Of a DNA stretch of 64,000 nt, positions 38,229 to 47,949 are shown one piece after another. This stretch comes from Rachycentron canadum (lineage: Eukaryota; Chordata; Actinopteri; Carangiformes; Rachycentridae). A program made the translations under genes and the position numbers. Within the stretch, counting starts at the first letter, position 1; each line of letters starts with the position of its first letter. The stretch spans positions 11,972,093-12,036,092 of the forward strand of contig CM076669.1 of assembly GCA_038496675.1 (NCBI GenBank), given 5' to 3'. Below the pieces are notes generated by a model, which saw nothing but the letters and a program-made list of their open reading frames with translations, ran no database searches and was not told where the DNA came from.

Positions 38229-41200
38229 AGCACAGTGTTTTCACTGTGGCACAGGGTCTCTTTTACATAAAGTGTCAATGTCAGCTGGAGGAGCTTTCAC
38301 ACTGCAGTACAAAGAGAAGAGTGAAGTAAGCCAGAGGTGGTTAGTGGACAAGGCTCTGCAGCGCTTGATTTTTGTTGCAAACTCACCATTTTCCCTGTGT
38401 GAACATGCCAAATTTCATTTTACTTTGAGAACACTTGAATAAAAGTGAGTTCCCTTACTAGGACTTCAGTTATTTGGAGTACACATGCCTGGGAGCTTCT
38501 ACATTACAAGTTTTAAGTATTTAAACTTGACTTTAGTGTGGTTCACTTGTATGGTGGAGGACACTGCGATTCAAGTTTCACAACCAAATATAAAGCAAAG
38601 TGCTAGGAATGAAAACACACCACAAAGAACAAGTTTCAATAGGTATTTTTATTTGGTTTGTCTTTGAGTCACCAATCCTCAAGGTTTTGAATTACAAGCT
38701 CTGGTTATCTGAGCATTACAGTTCTCAAAATACATTTTCCTTTCCCTCATTTGAGTAGAGACCTGTGAAAGGTACTCGCTGGTTTTCTGTCTTTAGATTC
38801 AAGAATTTACCAAATCTAGTCCAATCTAATTTAATCTACACAAAGATAAAGTAGACTGCACCTGTGGTCACACTGTTACTCTTGACTTCTCTGTTTCAGA
38901 TGGCAGCAGCAGTTGGAGTGTGATCCATGGAAAGTTCATTGCCATTAATGCAGCCAGTATGAGCTGCGCGTGTCCCCGAAGCCCAAAGGGCCTGTCGCCC
39001 TCCGCCCACCTCGCCGACGGCACCACTGACCTCATCCTCGTCAGGAAGTGTTCCCGTTTGGACTTCCTCAGCCACCTTCTTCGACACACCAACAAAGAAG
39101 ACCAGGTAGGAAGGAAGGTTGAATGTTAACATAAATAATCGGACGCTGCTCTGTGCCATGAAAATAAGTGTGAACATTGTGCACGGGTCAACATATTTCT
39201 GAGCTTAAATGATCCAGGAAAATTCATGTTATTTGGATCCTCCTCCAAAAGTGAAGGAATCTTAAAATAAGATAAAGATAAATAAGAGATAAATAATATA
39301 AATAAATAAAATAAAACAAAAACTTTGAGACAATTTTATCCATCTACCCCAAAAACTCCCCATCAGTCCATGTGCTGCAGAATTTGGTGCTCAGCATCAA
39401 GACTTTCTCAATCTGTGCACTGATGAATTGAGAGTGTGTTAAGTCTGTGAATGAGCCTGCTTGCTGTGCTAGCACCTCCGTTTGCTGACTCCACTCTATT
39501 TCCCAACTATGGTTCACTTTAGTTCAAATGCCTTAGCCCTTGTGCCTTCCCACGTATCATAAATAACCTCCACCCTGGTCCAGAGAGGCACCAGTAATCG
39601 CTGCATCAGGGATATGCTGTATGGGAGAACAGGCTGATACCAGACTAATGCCCTCTCAGGATAGTGCAAGTATTACCAAGGGAAGTCTGGTGATTAGTAA
39701 TTATTACCTCAGGAAGGACCTCGGGACGTTTATCCCATTTAGAAGAATCTTGTAAGTAATTTTAGTAGCTGTCTGGTGTGTTTTGACCCAACACTGACAT
39801 CCTGAGGTGGGCTTGAGCTCTAAGATCAACATTTTGTAATAGAAGGACGAGTTTTACTCTTTGACCGAAACCCATTATATATTTGCAGCTTTGAATGCGA
39901 GAGGATTCAAACAGTTCATTGTCAGGTAAAGCAAAGAAAAACATGAAGAGGCTTTTGCTATAACAGAGAAATTTAGCAACTTAAGGAAAGACTTTCCTGC
40001 TCCGTGTGACTGGAAGTGTGACACTGGGCCCAGTCCAGTCAAGGAGAGGTGAGGGACTTGAGTCACATCAAGTCAGAATTAAGGCCACATACACACTACT
40101 ACCTTTTAGGTTTTAAATACATCCCTGTTATTCAAGCACCTTAAACAGAGACTTTCCAAAAGTTAGTTTTCAAACTAAAAACTGCTGGAACCGTTTTAGT
40201 TTGAAAATTTCAAGCTCAACTTAGTCAAATCAGCCTCTAGTTATAAAATATGTGATTTAAGCTCCATCCACACAACTAACACTGATAAAAAGACTCGACT
40301 TGTCTTTGACTTGGTCTTCATGATTTGAGACTTGACCTAGACTTGAGATAGATGATTCAATTTTTTCAGATGTTTTTGCAATGCCCGCAAACCAGCTCTC
40401 ATGGGGAGGGATTAAATCCAGAAATACTTACATCTAGATGTCAGGAGGAAAGAGAACGCAGCACGATGCAGCTTCCACAAAGAGATGTAAATGCCACAAA
40501 AATATAAAATATCAGGAAGGTTTTTAAGATGCAAGCAGCTGCAACAGTTTTCATAGAAGTTGAAAATAAAATTGAACTTTTCATGACCGCTTTCTTTAAC
40601 TGATCAGTGACACGACTTGATCTGAGCAATGACAGAACTTGCTTTTCTTGCCTTGCAGCAGGGACTCGACTAGACTTGTTTGTTTCTCACCGCAGTAACT
40701 AATGACTTGCTTAAGACTTGAAGCTTAAGATTGAGACATGCAAATGTGTAACTTTTACCCCTATCAGCAGTCCAGAGTCACCAGCAAGGGATTACTGGAT
40801 CGAACACACCACTGGAGATTGGAACTGGATCTATGGATTTTACCATTGATCGCTTGGTCCACCTCTTTGGTTCAGGCGGATATCTAACAACTGTTGGATG
40901 GATCATTGAGAAGTTTTCTTCAGACCGTTTTCCTGATGGTTTCCCTTTGACGTTTCCTCCAGTGTCACCAGGCAGTTAACATGTTTGCTTTACTGTGATA
41001 TATCGTGATATCTGCGTCTCTAGTTTCGGGCTGTCTCAGCAGCTTAGCTCACAACACGCTGTGTTAGACAAGTAGTTGTATGAGTAAGGTGAGCGGGACT
41101 CTGCATCAGAGTTCACTTAATATCAGCATCACTGTCCAGCCAAGCGGAGAGAAACAAGGAGTGAGGAGCCACTAAGTGTATTCATGGCCTTGTCAGAAAG

Positions 41201-44200
41201 CCTTTTAGGCAGACCGTCCAGCTTGAATGCAAAGCGGCTGCAGTCATAAAGTGGGTCTGATGTGAAATAAATGGCTGTCACTCCGCTTTTGGGATGAGAG
41301 AGGGCGAGAAAGGGGGAGATGGAAGGTGTAGAGAGAGAGAAAGAGAAAAGAGGGGAGAAGAAAAGGAAAGAGAATAGAGAGAAAGTGGCACCCCGTGAAG
41401 TTGAAGAAAATAGTGTGCCGGACAAAGCCAAACCTTTCTGTGACACTGAGTGAGATGAAAGGGGATTTTGACAAAATAATTTCTTTTCATCTGTCTCTCT
41501 CTTTCTTCCCTCTTATACTTCTCTGCCATTTACATAGTTTTTATGCCCCTCCATTTTATCTGACCTCTTCTCTCCTTGCTTCCATTTCGTATTTATTCTC
41601 CTGTTTTGCTGTTTTCTTTTTCATAAATGGCGAAACAGATGCATAAGCCCACATGTAGTTTTGCTTTTCATTATAAAATCAGTAGGAGTCCATAAAAAGA
41701 CAATAGAGGAGAAATTAACTTTTTACCTCACCCACCAGGAGCCAATAAACTAAAAAAGAATGACATGCCAAGAATCATTTTACCTTACAATGTAATCATC
41801 ATATTTCAGAGAAATATTCCAATGCCTATTTTCAGTGCCATTTTATCTATAAAAATAAATAGTTTATGTTCAATTGGAGACGATTAAATGCTCAAAAAGT
41901 TTGTATTGTTTTTGGAATAATACCCAAGCACCCTGTGAACCCCGATAGTTTCACCCACCAAAGACATCAGATCAGGGACAGTTGACACTTGATGCATTTG
42001 TTTTGTTTATTGATGTTAATTTTGGACCCAAAATGGAGATGAAAGAGGAAACATGTAGCCTATATAGAATTTAGTTCTAAGGCAGAAAGACTCTATGTTT
42101 CTCAGTAATAAAATGAGTCAAATAATTCACTTCCTTTTGAAATTATTAGTTTCTGTAACATATTCACAAACAAATTTAAAAAGTTCTTTATCTTTCAGCT
42201 CATGTGTCTTCAGCACTTCTCTGAACATGTATTTTGACCTGAAGCAAAGCCATTTAAAACAGTGGGGATTTAACCTCTGCACCATATGTGGACACCACTG
42301 TTCCTCCATCCACTCATCTTTCCCTCCCCCTCCTCTCATTCATCTCTGCTTCCCCCTCCCCAGTTTGACCACTCGTTTGTGGAGGTCCACCGGGTGAGGA
42401 TGTTTAATTTCCAGCCGTGGCACCAGGAGCTGGTTTCTCAAGAAGTCCTGCGCGAGACCCCAAAGAAGATGGGCTTCAGTCCCACATGCTCCAGCCAAAC
42501 AACCTACAATCACATCAAAGCCCACAGCAGCTGGAACTGCGATGGGGAGATCCTGCCTCACGCTGACATCCAAGTCAGGTAACTGATCACAGAAACAACT
42601 GTGAACATAGCATCACACACACAGTAAACTTGCTCCATGCTTTGCAGCTTTCTGCTTTGTCAGAAATAAGGACGTTAGCTTTAGAAACTTGGCACCCCTG
42701 AGAAGAAAAAAACAGGAAAATGTATTGTTACTTGTCTATAAAGATGAATGTCTTGCACTTGTACGTGGTTTTTCAACACTGTAAAACTGAATCAGTTGTT
42801 CTGTCTGCTAAAGAATGGGACACTTCAATCATTTTTCCTATTTGCCCACTTATTTTCACATTTTATGAAACCTGTAATGAAAGACTGCTCTCAGCATAGA
42901 TGACGACTGGCAAATGGCTTTGAATCTGTGCAAATAATATGGTAGAAGCATTATAATGGAAGACATGTAGAAATACTTTGCTCGTACCTATTGCATCACC
43001 ATGGTCGGATATTCACAGTTAAGACTTCTCTTCAGGGTGTTAAGCTGCACTGTTAAATTGCTAAAATGTTTCAGAGTATCATGAATAGAAGCCTAAGCCA
43101 TAGACCATGTTCTGTATTCACAGCGCACTGAAAACAACTTTTAGCCACACTAGCTTTTGATCTTGGCCAAAATTTCTCAATAATGAATGAAATTCTGTAC
43201 GAACGTTCGTGTTGCTCATCACCTGAGTAGCAGCAGCGGCCATTGTGGACACGTTAGGCTTTAGGTCCAATGTCCACAGTGTCCACTATGTCTCACAGGT
43301 GCTAGCATAGCCGGAGACTCCTATTCTTGTCTACTGGTACAACACTATGATTTGATGATAACAACAAGATGCCAAAGTTTAATATCTGCACACTGTAAGT
43401 GCCAGTGTGTAAAGTTGTCACGATCGATGAAAATGAAGTATTGCCTCTTCTTAATATTCACCGGCGATAAAGAAATTCTCCTACTTGGCTTGACAGAAAG
43501 GAGAACAGCAGTGCCATTAGCACTGCTGTTGTCCAACAGTGTCTGATCTGGAGACTCTTTCCCTGTTCCCTGCTTGACGATCTTGGCACCTCGGTGGAAT
43601 TGCCCCTTCCCCCCACTGTCGTTATTCTGGCCCTGTCCACACTTCAGCCTTCCCCCTACTATCAGATCTCTATATAGCTGGTGTGGCACAGCTTGACGCA
43701 TCATTTATTTCATGCTCCATTGTACTTTGCCAATGATGCATGGCGCTGTAATGTTGCTAATTTAATGGCCCTCCCCATGTTAAAAGGCTACTCCCCTTTA
43801 ATTAAAGCAGAAGTCCGTCCTTTTATTGCCTCTTCCTCTCTGCTAATCGTTCTTGGAGTGAGCCAGCCAGAGTGCTGCTCGGATAATTAATGGTAATAGC
43901 CCAGGCGAAATGGAAAGAAAGTAAAAAAGAAAGAGAGAAGGTAAGAGTTTTGCTTTTAAAGTTACAAATACACATTTGAAAGTGAAACTCAAGGTGCCAT
44001 AATGATTGAAACAAACAAACAAGTGTAGTTAGAGTCGACTTATGTAACTCAAAACTGAAACATGCCGGTTCCTTGATTTGAGAGTTATTATTGTACTGAA
44101 CTCTTGTTATTTTTGTCCTGTGTATGATATATGTCTGAACCATACTAATCTATTATATTCACTGCTGCAGAGCCAGATGTTCCAGTTAAAATACAGGTAT

Positions 44201-44699
44201 CCTTGAGAAGACAAAATTTGCAGGCAGTAATTGCAGTTCTCCAACATACTGTACCATAGCAACCATTTTCCCTTGGAACTGCTTCTTTTTTAAGTGAGAA
44301 TACTTAGACCTATGCATCAGGATCTGTTATGTGTGTCAGCCCCATCTGTATTATAACATCTGTTATAGCGGCCCTTTAAAGGTCTTTATACTTTACACAC
44401 CACAAAGATTGTCTCACTTTCAAGTTTGCGTGTCAAGTCTGCACACAAGGGTGCCGTTCCATTGCTTTTACATCTGCCACATGGACAGTAAAGTGTCATT
44501 GAAATGAACATAGTCATTAAGTTGATGGTTTGTTATTCAGGCTAAATGATGCGTTGTGTGTGTGTGTGTGTGTGTGTGTGTATTTGTGTGTGTGTGTGTG
44601 TGTGTGCGTGCGTGTGTGTGCACTCTTTCTCTCTGCAGTGTCCAGTGCCAGTTGATCAGGCTGTTTGCCCGTGGTATCGAGGAGCAGCAGCAGCAGTAG
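9802..44699 (+). CDS. CERK: CERK, ceramide kinase (complete, 13 coding exons)
   Basis: Ceramide kinase phosphorylates ceramide to ceramide-1-phosphate using ATP and acts at Golgi and other membranes. Exons: 9802-9949, 21697-21831, 23598-23720, 25847-25972, 26567-26633, 28228-28373, 33632-33706, 33883-34035, 35209-35314, 35892-35971, 38900-39105, 42364-42578 and 44639-44699. All junctions are GT-AG and all phases agree, giving 546 residues (human 537). The N-terminal PH-like region spans about 1-130. The DAGK-type catalytic domain starts near 137 (RPKSLLVYINPYGGK), with VCVGGDGMFSE at 203-213 (GGDG 205-208), GIIPAGSTD, and LLGYGFYGD at 297-305. CxxxCxxC lies at C357, C361 and C364, and the calmodulin-binding-like segment at 431-455. 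It ends in a Gln run before TAG. ATG 9802 was chosen for its strong context (A at -3, G at +4). In-frame ATGs at 9799 and 9751 would add 1 or 17 residues. The related CERKL is excluded because it has GGDGSASE instead of GGDGMFSE and lacks the Cys motif. Confidence 0.96.
12190..12365. repeat. Interspersed repeat fragment (fish type)
   Basis: The segment contains near-duplicate units around 'atctgataagactttt' (12227-12242) and 'atctgataagatttta' (12258-12273), then 'ccccacatcgagagccactg'. It resembles a repeat seen often in fish genomes. The class is not assigned. Confidence 0.45.
13350..13640. repeat. Teleost interspersed repeat copy
   Basis: The motif family 'catggtaaccatccagtag' / 'tgctgagacatcc' and 'caatccatccagtaggtgcg' recurs within the segment, and a reverse-oriented copy lies at 40820-40915. 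This wording is common across teleost genomes. The class is uncertain. Confidence 0.55.
18204..18290 (+). repeat. Compound (TG)n microsatellite
   Basis: Two TG tracts (about 18204-18241 and 18264-18290) separated by unique sequence, in CERK intron 1. Confidence 0.9.
18481..18511 (+). repeat. (GA)n microsatellite
   Basis: An imperfect then perfect GA run in CERK intron 1. Confidence 0.9.
20210..20425 (-). repeat. Decayed teleost repeat, reverse copy of the 53.0-kb element
   Basis: It ends with 'gtgaccatgaacaggataag' and 'cagtttagaaaatagatagg', the reverse complement of the head of the repeat at 52995-53285. The copy is strongly diverged. Confidence 0.5.
21697..21831 (+). CDS. CERK: CERK coding exon 2
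   Basis: Residues 50-94: HGHAVQVCEIVAV, then a charged loop (SEEDDQGDTKKASQKKAK), then LYPHAFT. Human has SVPVSEIIAVEETD...KPYAFT. The acceptor is CCTCAG| and the donor CACAG|GTACTG. It is part of the PH-like domain. Confidence 0.93.
21832..25846 (+). other. CERK introns 2 and 3
   Basis: Introns of 1766 and 2126 nt on either side of exon 3 (23598-23720). A poly-A run lies at 25760-25797. No nested gene is seen. Confidence 0.75.
23598..23720 (+). CDS. CERK: CERK coding exon 3
   Basis: Residues 95-135: VSYVRRTGHHQWRCSDVTF, then LCEQWIQVINEQL. This matches the end of the human PH domain (VHCVKRARRHRWKWAQVTF... LWLQTLREML). The acceptor is CCGCAG| and the donor CTCA|GTACGT. Confidence 0.95.
25847..25972 (+). 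CDS. CERK: CERK coding exon 4
   Basis: Residues 136-177: NRPKSLLVYINPYGGKQRGK, then RIYEQKVAPLF and ISADVI. This is the start of the DAGK-type catalytic domain, nearly identical to human. The acceptor is TTTGCAG| and the donor ATTG|GTGGGT. Confidence 0.96.
26567..26633 (+). CDS. CERK: CERK coding exon 5
   Basis: A 67-nt exon, residues 178-199: VTERANHARDNLKTEADLEKYD. It aligns with human VTEHANQAKETLYEINIDKYD. The acceptor is CCATAG| and the donor GATGG|GTGAGT, phase 2. Confidence 0.95.
27185..27460 (-). mobile_element. Non-LTR retrotransposon relic (reverse transcriptase fragment)
   Basis: The minus strand reads through about 90 codons and includes GVPQGSVL followed by a Leu-rich LLLLLIDL stretch. 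This resembles the LINE reverse-transcriptase motif GVPQGSVLGPLLF. The fragment is short, lies antisense in CERK intron 5 and lacks the rest of the enzyme. The clade is not resolved. Confidence 0.5.
28228..28373 (+). CDS. CERK: CERK coding exon 6 (GGDG motif)
   Basis: Residues 200-248. It contains VVCVGGDGMFSEILHGL, the nucleotide-binding GGDG at 205-208, then HGVDQNQPDAELVP and LRIGIIPA. The acceptor is TTCACAG| and the donor GCAG|GTTAGC. Confidence 0.97.
28374..33631 (+). other. CERK intron 6
   Basis: A 5.3-kb intron. It contains a widespread teleost interspersed repeat (about 28495-28765) and an unannotated GC-richer block at 32230-32760 that may be conserved non-coding DNA. No exon is seen. 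Confidence 0.75.
28495..28765. repeat. Common teleost interspersed repeat
   Basis: The order 'aaagaaatagttcaatgctt', 'gaagattgataccattctc', 'aaatatgaggctacagtaag', 'gctggttatcttagcatga', then a 'gctaacctaagctaacaggg' region matches a high-copy fish repeat known from many teleost introns. No coding capacity; probably non-autonomous. Confidence 0.65.
33632..33706 (+). CDS. CERK: CERK coding exon 7
   Basis: A 75-nt exon, residues 249-273: GSTDCICFATVGTNDPVTS, then ALHIIV. Human has GSTDCVCYSTVGTSDAETSALHIIV. The acceptor is CCACAG| and the donor GTGG|GTGAGT. Confidence 0.96.
33883..34035 (+). CDS. CERK: CERK coding exon 8
   Basis: Residues 274-324: GDSQPMDVCSVHHN, LRYSVSLLGYGFYGD and RKRWLGPARYDLS, closely matching human. 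The acceptor is CTCGCAG| and the donor TCAG|GTATGA. Intron 7 before it is only 176 nt. Confidence 0.97.
34107..34137 (+). repeat. Poly-T run
   Basis: 31 consecutive T in CERK intron 8. It could be the reverse-oriented tail of a retroposed element or simple slippage. Confidence 0.9.
35209..35314 (+). CDS. CERK: CERK coding exon 9
   Basis: Residues 325-359: GVKTFLSHNCYEGTVSFLPA, then PRDKLQCRS. The first Cys of the CxxxCxxC motif (C357) is in this exon. The acceptor is GTTTCAG| and the donor CCGG|GTAAAT, phase 2. Confidence 0.95.
35892..35971 (+). CDS. CERK: CERK coding exon 10
   Basis: An 80-nt exon, residues 360-386: GCHVCQHKPSSKDKQWEM, then a Glu/Lys-rich piece. It supplies C361 and C364 of the Cys motif, so that motif is split by intron 9. 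The acceptor is TTTCAG| and the donor AAAG|GTACAA. Confidence 0.93.
36625..36653 (+). repeat. (CA)n microsatellite
   Basis: A perfect CA run in CERK intron 10. Confidence 0.95.
38192..38224 (+). repeat. Poly-A run
   Basis: 33 consecutive A in CERK intron 10. Confidence 0.95.
38900..39105 (+). CDS. CERK: CERK coding exon 11
   Basis: Residues 387-455: HGKFIAINAASMSCACPRSP, KGLSPSAHLADGTTDLILVR and KCSRLDFLSHLLRHTNKEDQ. The last part corresponds to the calmodulin-binding segment described for human CERK. The acceptor is TTTCAG| and the donor CCAG|GTAGGA, phase 0. Confidence 0.97.
40820..40915. repeat. Reverse copy of the 13.4-kb teleost repeat
   Basis: 'cttggtccacctctttggtt', 'caggcggatatctaacaact' and 'gttggatggatcattgag' are the reverse-oriented form of the repeat seen at 13350-13640. 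Confidence 0.5.
42364..42578 (+). CDS. CERK: CERK coding exon 12
   Basis: Residues 456-526: FDHSFVEVHRVRMFNFQP, a divergent middle, then SSWNCDGEILPHADIQV. The acceptor is preceded by a long pyrimidine tract ending CCCCAG|. The donor is TCAG|GTAACT, phase 2. Confidence 0.95.
44555..44620 (+). repeat. (TG)n microsatellite next to CERK exon 13 acceptor
   Basis: Two TG tracts split by TATT, ending 18 nt before the 3' splice site at 44638/44639. This placement may affect acceptor use. Confidence 0.95.
44639..44699 (+). CDS. CERK: CERK coding exon 13 (stop codon)
   Basis: The last 20 residues, SVQCQLIRLFARGIEEQQQQ, then TAG at 44697-44699. Human ends VRVHCQLVRLFARGIEENPKPDSHS. The Gln run is encoded by CAG repeats and replaces the human tail. 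A long TG tract lies just upstream of the acceptor CTCTGCAG|. Confidence 0.95.
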
Positions 44700-45260
44700 T
44701 GTGTGTTTGAAGACCTTTGCACACTGTGGGCCCTGGAGCCAAGCACGCACAGTGGACTTAAAGCTGGACGGGATATTTTGCCACTAGAAAACAAAACACG
44801 AAGTTGCACTTGGCAAGATCGTCCCGGAAAAACACATGCATCACATCAGTGTAAACCCCAAATGCTGGCATCCCATCTCTCTTTAGTGTGTTGGCCTGAA
44901 TGATAGCGAGAGAGCGAGCTCACCAATGCCTGTAAACAAAAAGGAAAGATGAAGATGCAAAGACGTCACTGAAGACCGAAAAAGAGGCAACCTGGGTGTT
45001 CACACAGCAACATTAAAAAAAAAAAAAGAAAAAAAAAAAGCTGAACTGGACTGAGTTGGATTCAGCCACAACAATCAGCTAAAGGTTTCCATACTGCAAT
45101 GAAAGAGGACGCAAATAGGATTTCTCCCTGTACAGAGAAGAGAGACAGCCAAGCAGATACAGCTTTGTATGAAGGGAAAAAAGAAATGCCGGTGAAGTAC
45201 GCTGATAAACTCAAATGACTTAAAATGCCAGGGCTGCACCACAAAATAAATAAAAACAAA
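44700..45260 (+). other. CERK 3' UTR (likely extent)
   Basis: Sequence after the CERK stop with no coding signal. AATAAA occurs at 45245-45250 and is the first good poly(A) signal candidate; a further one is at 46691-46696. An A-rich run lies at about 45014-45039. The true end cannot be set without transcripts. Confidence 0.5.
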
Positions 45261-45980
45261 TAAATAAATAATTTAAATACACGGACAATCTGATCGTCCC
45301 TTTTTGGGGAAAAAAATAATTTCATCTGTGACCCAGGTGAAAGCAGATATGAGCCAAGGGCACTAATGAAAAGAGCTGAATACCCTGCTAATACACTAAC
45401 AGGACCCCGGTGGCTTGTGGGTAATAAGGCAAAGTGGCTGCTAAGTGATTTGGTGTGTCTCAGCACTGCTGCACTGCACCTGTGGCTCTGAGCTCTGCTG
45501 CTCTCTGGCTAAAAACTAGACATTCAGTCACCTGGGATTAGCCAGAATTATACATTGTTAACATTATTAGAGATTATCGATTGTAAGGCTCTGAAATTAG
45601 CCTCATTTAGCTCCTTTTAGTTGTAGGTCAAGCTGGTCTTGATGAGTCTGGAAAAGAAAATCAGCAACTTTTATATTTGCTAGTCGTGCGTCGATAAAAC
45701 TGTATTAAACTGCATACATGATAATAATGGTAGTGTGTGTATGCGTGTGTGTTAAGGTTAAGTGTATTTTCCACAATCCCTTTCGAGACGTGCAATCGTT
45801 GCTGTGTGTGCACGTGTGTGTGTGCGTGTGTGTGTGTGTGTTAATATGTCTGTGAAGGTGCCAATGTGATGAGTTAGCTATACCACAATTAGCCTCATGA
45901 CTGCCATTTTGCAGATGTTCTCTCACTGCAGCCAACACACTGCTAACTCAAGCACCCACAGTATAGATAAGCAAAAACGG

Positions 45981-45981
<1 letters not shown>

Positions 45982-46017
<36 letters not shown>

Positions 46018-46100
46018 ATATCTGTCTATAAAGGTGTGTCCGATATTCAGTCTTTCTGCCTCACACACCCTCATATATACACACACACACACACACACTC
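45982..46100 (+). repeat. (CA)n microsatellites
   Basis: Two CA tracts (45982-46012 and about 46079-46099) downstream of CERK. Confidence 0.9.
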
Positions 46101-47127
46101 CTTTTAACAACAAAAGCCTCATCCTGTCTTTGAATCCTCTCCAGTTCAGTTAATACTGACTCCACATGTCAATAATGCTTCATCTTTAGTGCTCACTTTT
46201 GTCAACTTGCAGTATGATGCCCTTTCAAAGACGCCTAAATCCTCACACACACACACATTAAAATGCAAGGAGGCAAGAATCATTGTAGGGATTTAGCAAT
46301 TTATGACTGAAAATGCTGATTTGATTCCCTTTGCTTGTTAAAACGTTTTTTAATGATACTGCCCCAAATGGAATTGAGCAAGCCAGGCTAACTAGCTTCC
46401 ACCCATGGCTTGAAAAGTTAAAGCCAGCTAACCTAGCTTGCTAAAATGAGCATTTATTACTTTTTGTTTTATATTATTTTGACATATAAAGCTCCCATAC
46501 ATTGAATTGTATGTCCCTAAATTACACGAAGGTGGGCTTTTGGCTACCATTAGCTTTCTCTTTTTTTAAACTCAGTACAAAGGGGAGTCCGCTCTCTACA
46601 TTACTGCGTATGAATCACGACTCAAAGTAACTAATGTGGAGACACAAAGGATGTTTTTATTTATTTATTTATTTTGAATTCATGGCGGCGAATAAAGTGA
46701 CAAAGTGACGTCTAAAATCCCAGATTTTACGAAGCATGACGCTGAGCCCCAAATGCATCTGTGTTGAATTGTGTTGAATATGAAGTGATACAATCTGTTT
46801 TTGCCAGGGCCAAAAAAATGAAGGACCCTGGAGGACCCTGATGTACACAAATCAAACAAACACCAAGGATGTAATATAGCCTACTGATCTCTTGCTAAAA
46901 TTAATTTTGATTTCAGCTGGATTTTAGGTTTTTATTCATTTTCTTTTATTCAGTCTTGCTGTGCTCTCCACTGCATAAACAAATAAATTAAACTGTGATG
47001 TAAGTAGTTATATGATCTCTTTTCCTCAAATGCTTTAAAGTGCTTTTGAAGTGTGTTTTTTCCCTCTATCATTTCTTCATGGTGTGCGCTAAACAAACCG
47101 GTGTTTTATTCCCTTCTTTTCTTTTTC

Positions 47128-47132
<5 letters not shown>

Positions 47133-47174
<42 letters not shown>

Positions 47175-47180
47175 ACACTC
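47133..47180 (+). repeat. (CA)n microsatellite
   Basis: A CA run of more than 30 nt, followed by imperfect CA units, in the downstream intergenic region. Confidence 0.9.
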
Positions 47181-47930
47181 CTACGCATGCACACAAAGGT
47201 CAGCTCTCCCTTGCTTCGGCTTTCTCAATCTCACTCTCCCTCTGTCTCACTGTATGAGTGGAATTTAATAGGGTGCTCTGATGTGAGCGAGATGTTTCAT
47301 TAAAGAACATCAGACATCAAAGGTCTCTGCTGAGATGGAGTGGTATTTCAAGCTGTGCTCATTCTGCACACAGTCTGGATCTTGTTTCTTTTTTGATACC
47401 ACAAGCCAAATCCAAAATGTCAGACGGCACAAGAGAATGGAAATCTGAAATTGGTAACTATAATCATTTAAAATTTCTGAACCACAGACATGCACAATGT
47501 AGATTAAATTAATTTGGTTGCCAACATATCCCAAAACAATCTCCTTTTGGTGTTAATTATTCACCTATACTGACAGTTAAATCTAGTACTAGAGCAGCTA
47601 TTCTCTGAAATATATAGTGTCCATGCTCTTAAAATCATAAGACCTCCGAGTCATCTATAAATTACTTCACAAATTGACCTTTTGAAATGTTTTCTTCTGG
47701 CAAAAAAGGAATTTCTTATGTTTTAAGTGTATTCTCTGGAAATTGCTGCTGAAACCAAACCACATTTATTATTAGTATATAATATTTATTATCTTTCATG
47801 GGACATGCAAAGATACCTAACTTAGAATTACCTAGTTACGACGGCATATCTGTCAAAACCACAGAAGAAACCACACATTATTCGTTCATGACTGAACAGC
47901 GATGTCAGTGGCCCAAAGAATATGTAATAT

Positions 47931-47949
47931 ACAGTGCCAGTCAAAAGTT
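47931..47949. repeat. Possible Tc1-like terminal sequence remnant
   Basis: 'acagtgccagtcaaaagtt' matches wording typical of the terminal repeats of fish Tc1/mariner elements. No transposase or partner terminus was recognised nearby. Confidence 0.35.

Larger units (their letters stand above)
34036..38899 (+). other. CERK introns 8, 9 and 10
   Basis: Introns of 1173, 577 and 2928 nt around exons 9 and 10. They contain a 31-T run (34107-34137), a CA repeat (36625-36653), a 33-A run (38192-38224) and a CNE-like block in intron 10 (36300-37680). No nested gene is seen. Confidence 0.75.
39106..44638 (+). other. CERK introns 11 and 12
   Basis: Introns of 3258 and 2060 nt around exon 12. Intron 11 has degenerate ACTTG-rich sequence (about 40060-40740) and an inverted copy of a common fish repeat (40820-40915). 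Intron 12 has a homeodomain-motif-rich block (43680-43905) and the TG tract 44555-44620. Confidence 0.75.

Noticed and set aside
44517..44809. His/Thr-rich minus-strand ORFs
   Set aside because: Products of the TG microsatellite antisense to CERK exon 13.
45062..45466. 134-codon minus-strand ORF over the CERK 3' UTR
   Set aside because: Antisense to the likely 3' UTR, no splice or domain signal, low-complexity Phe/Leu content.
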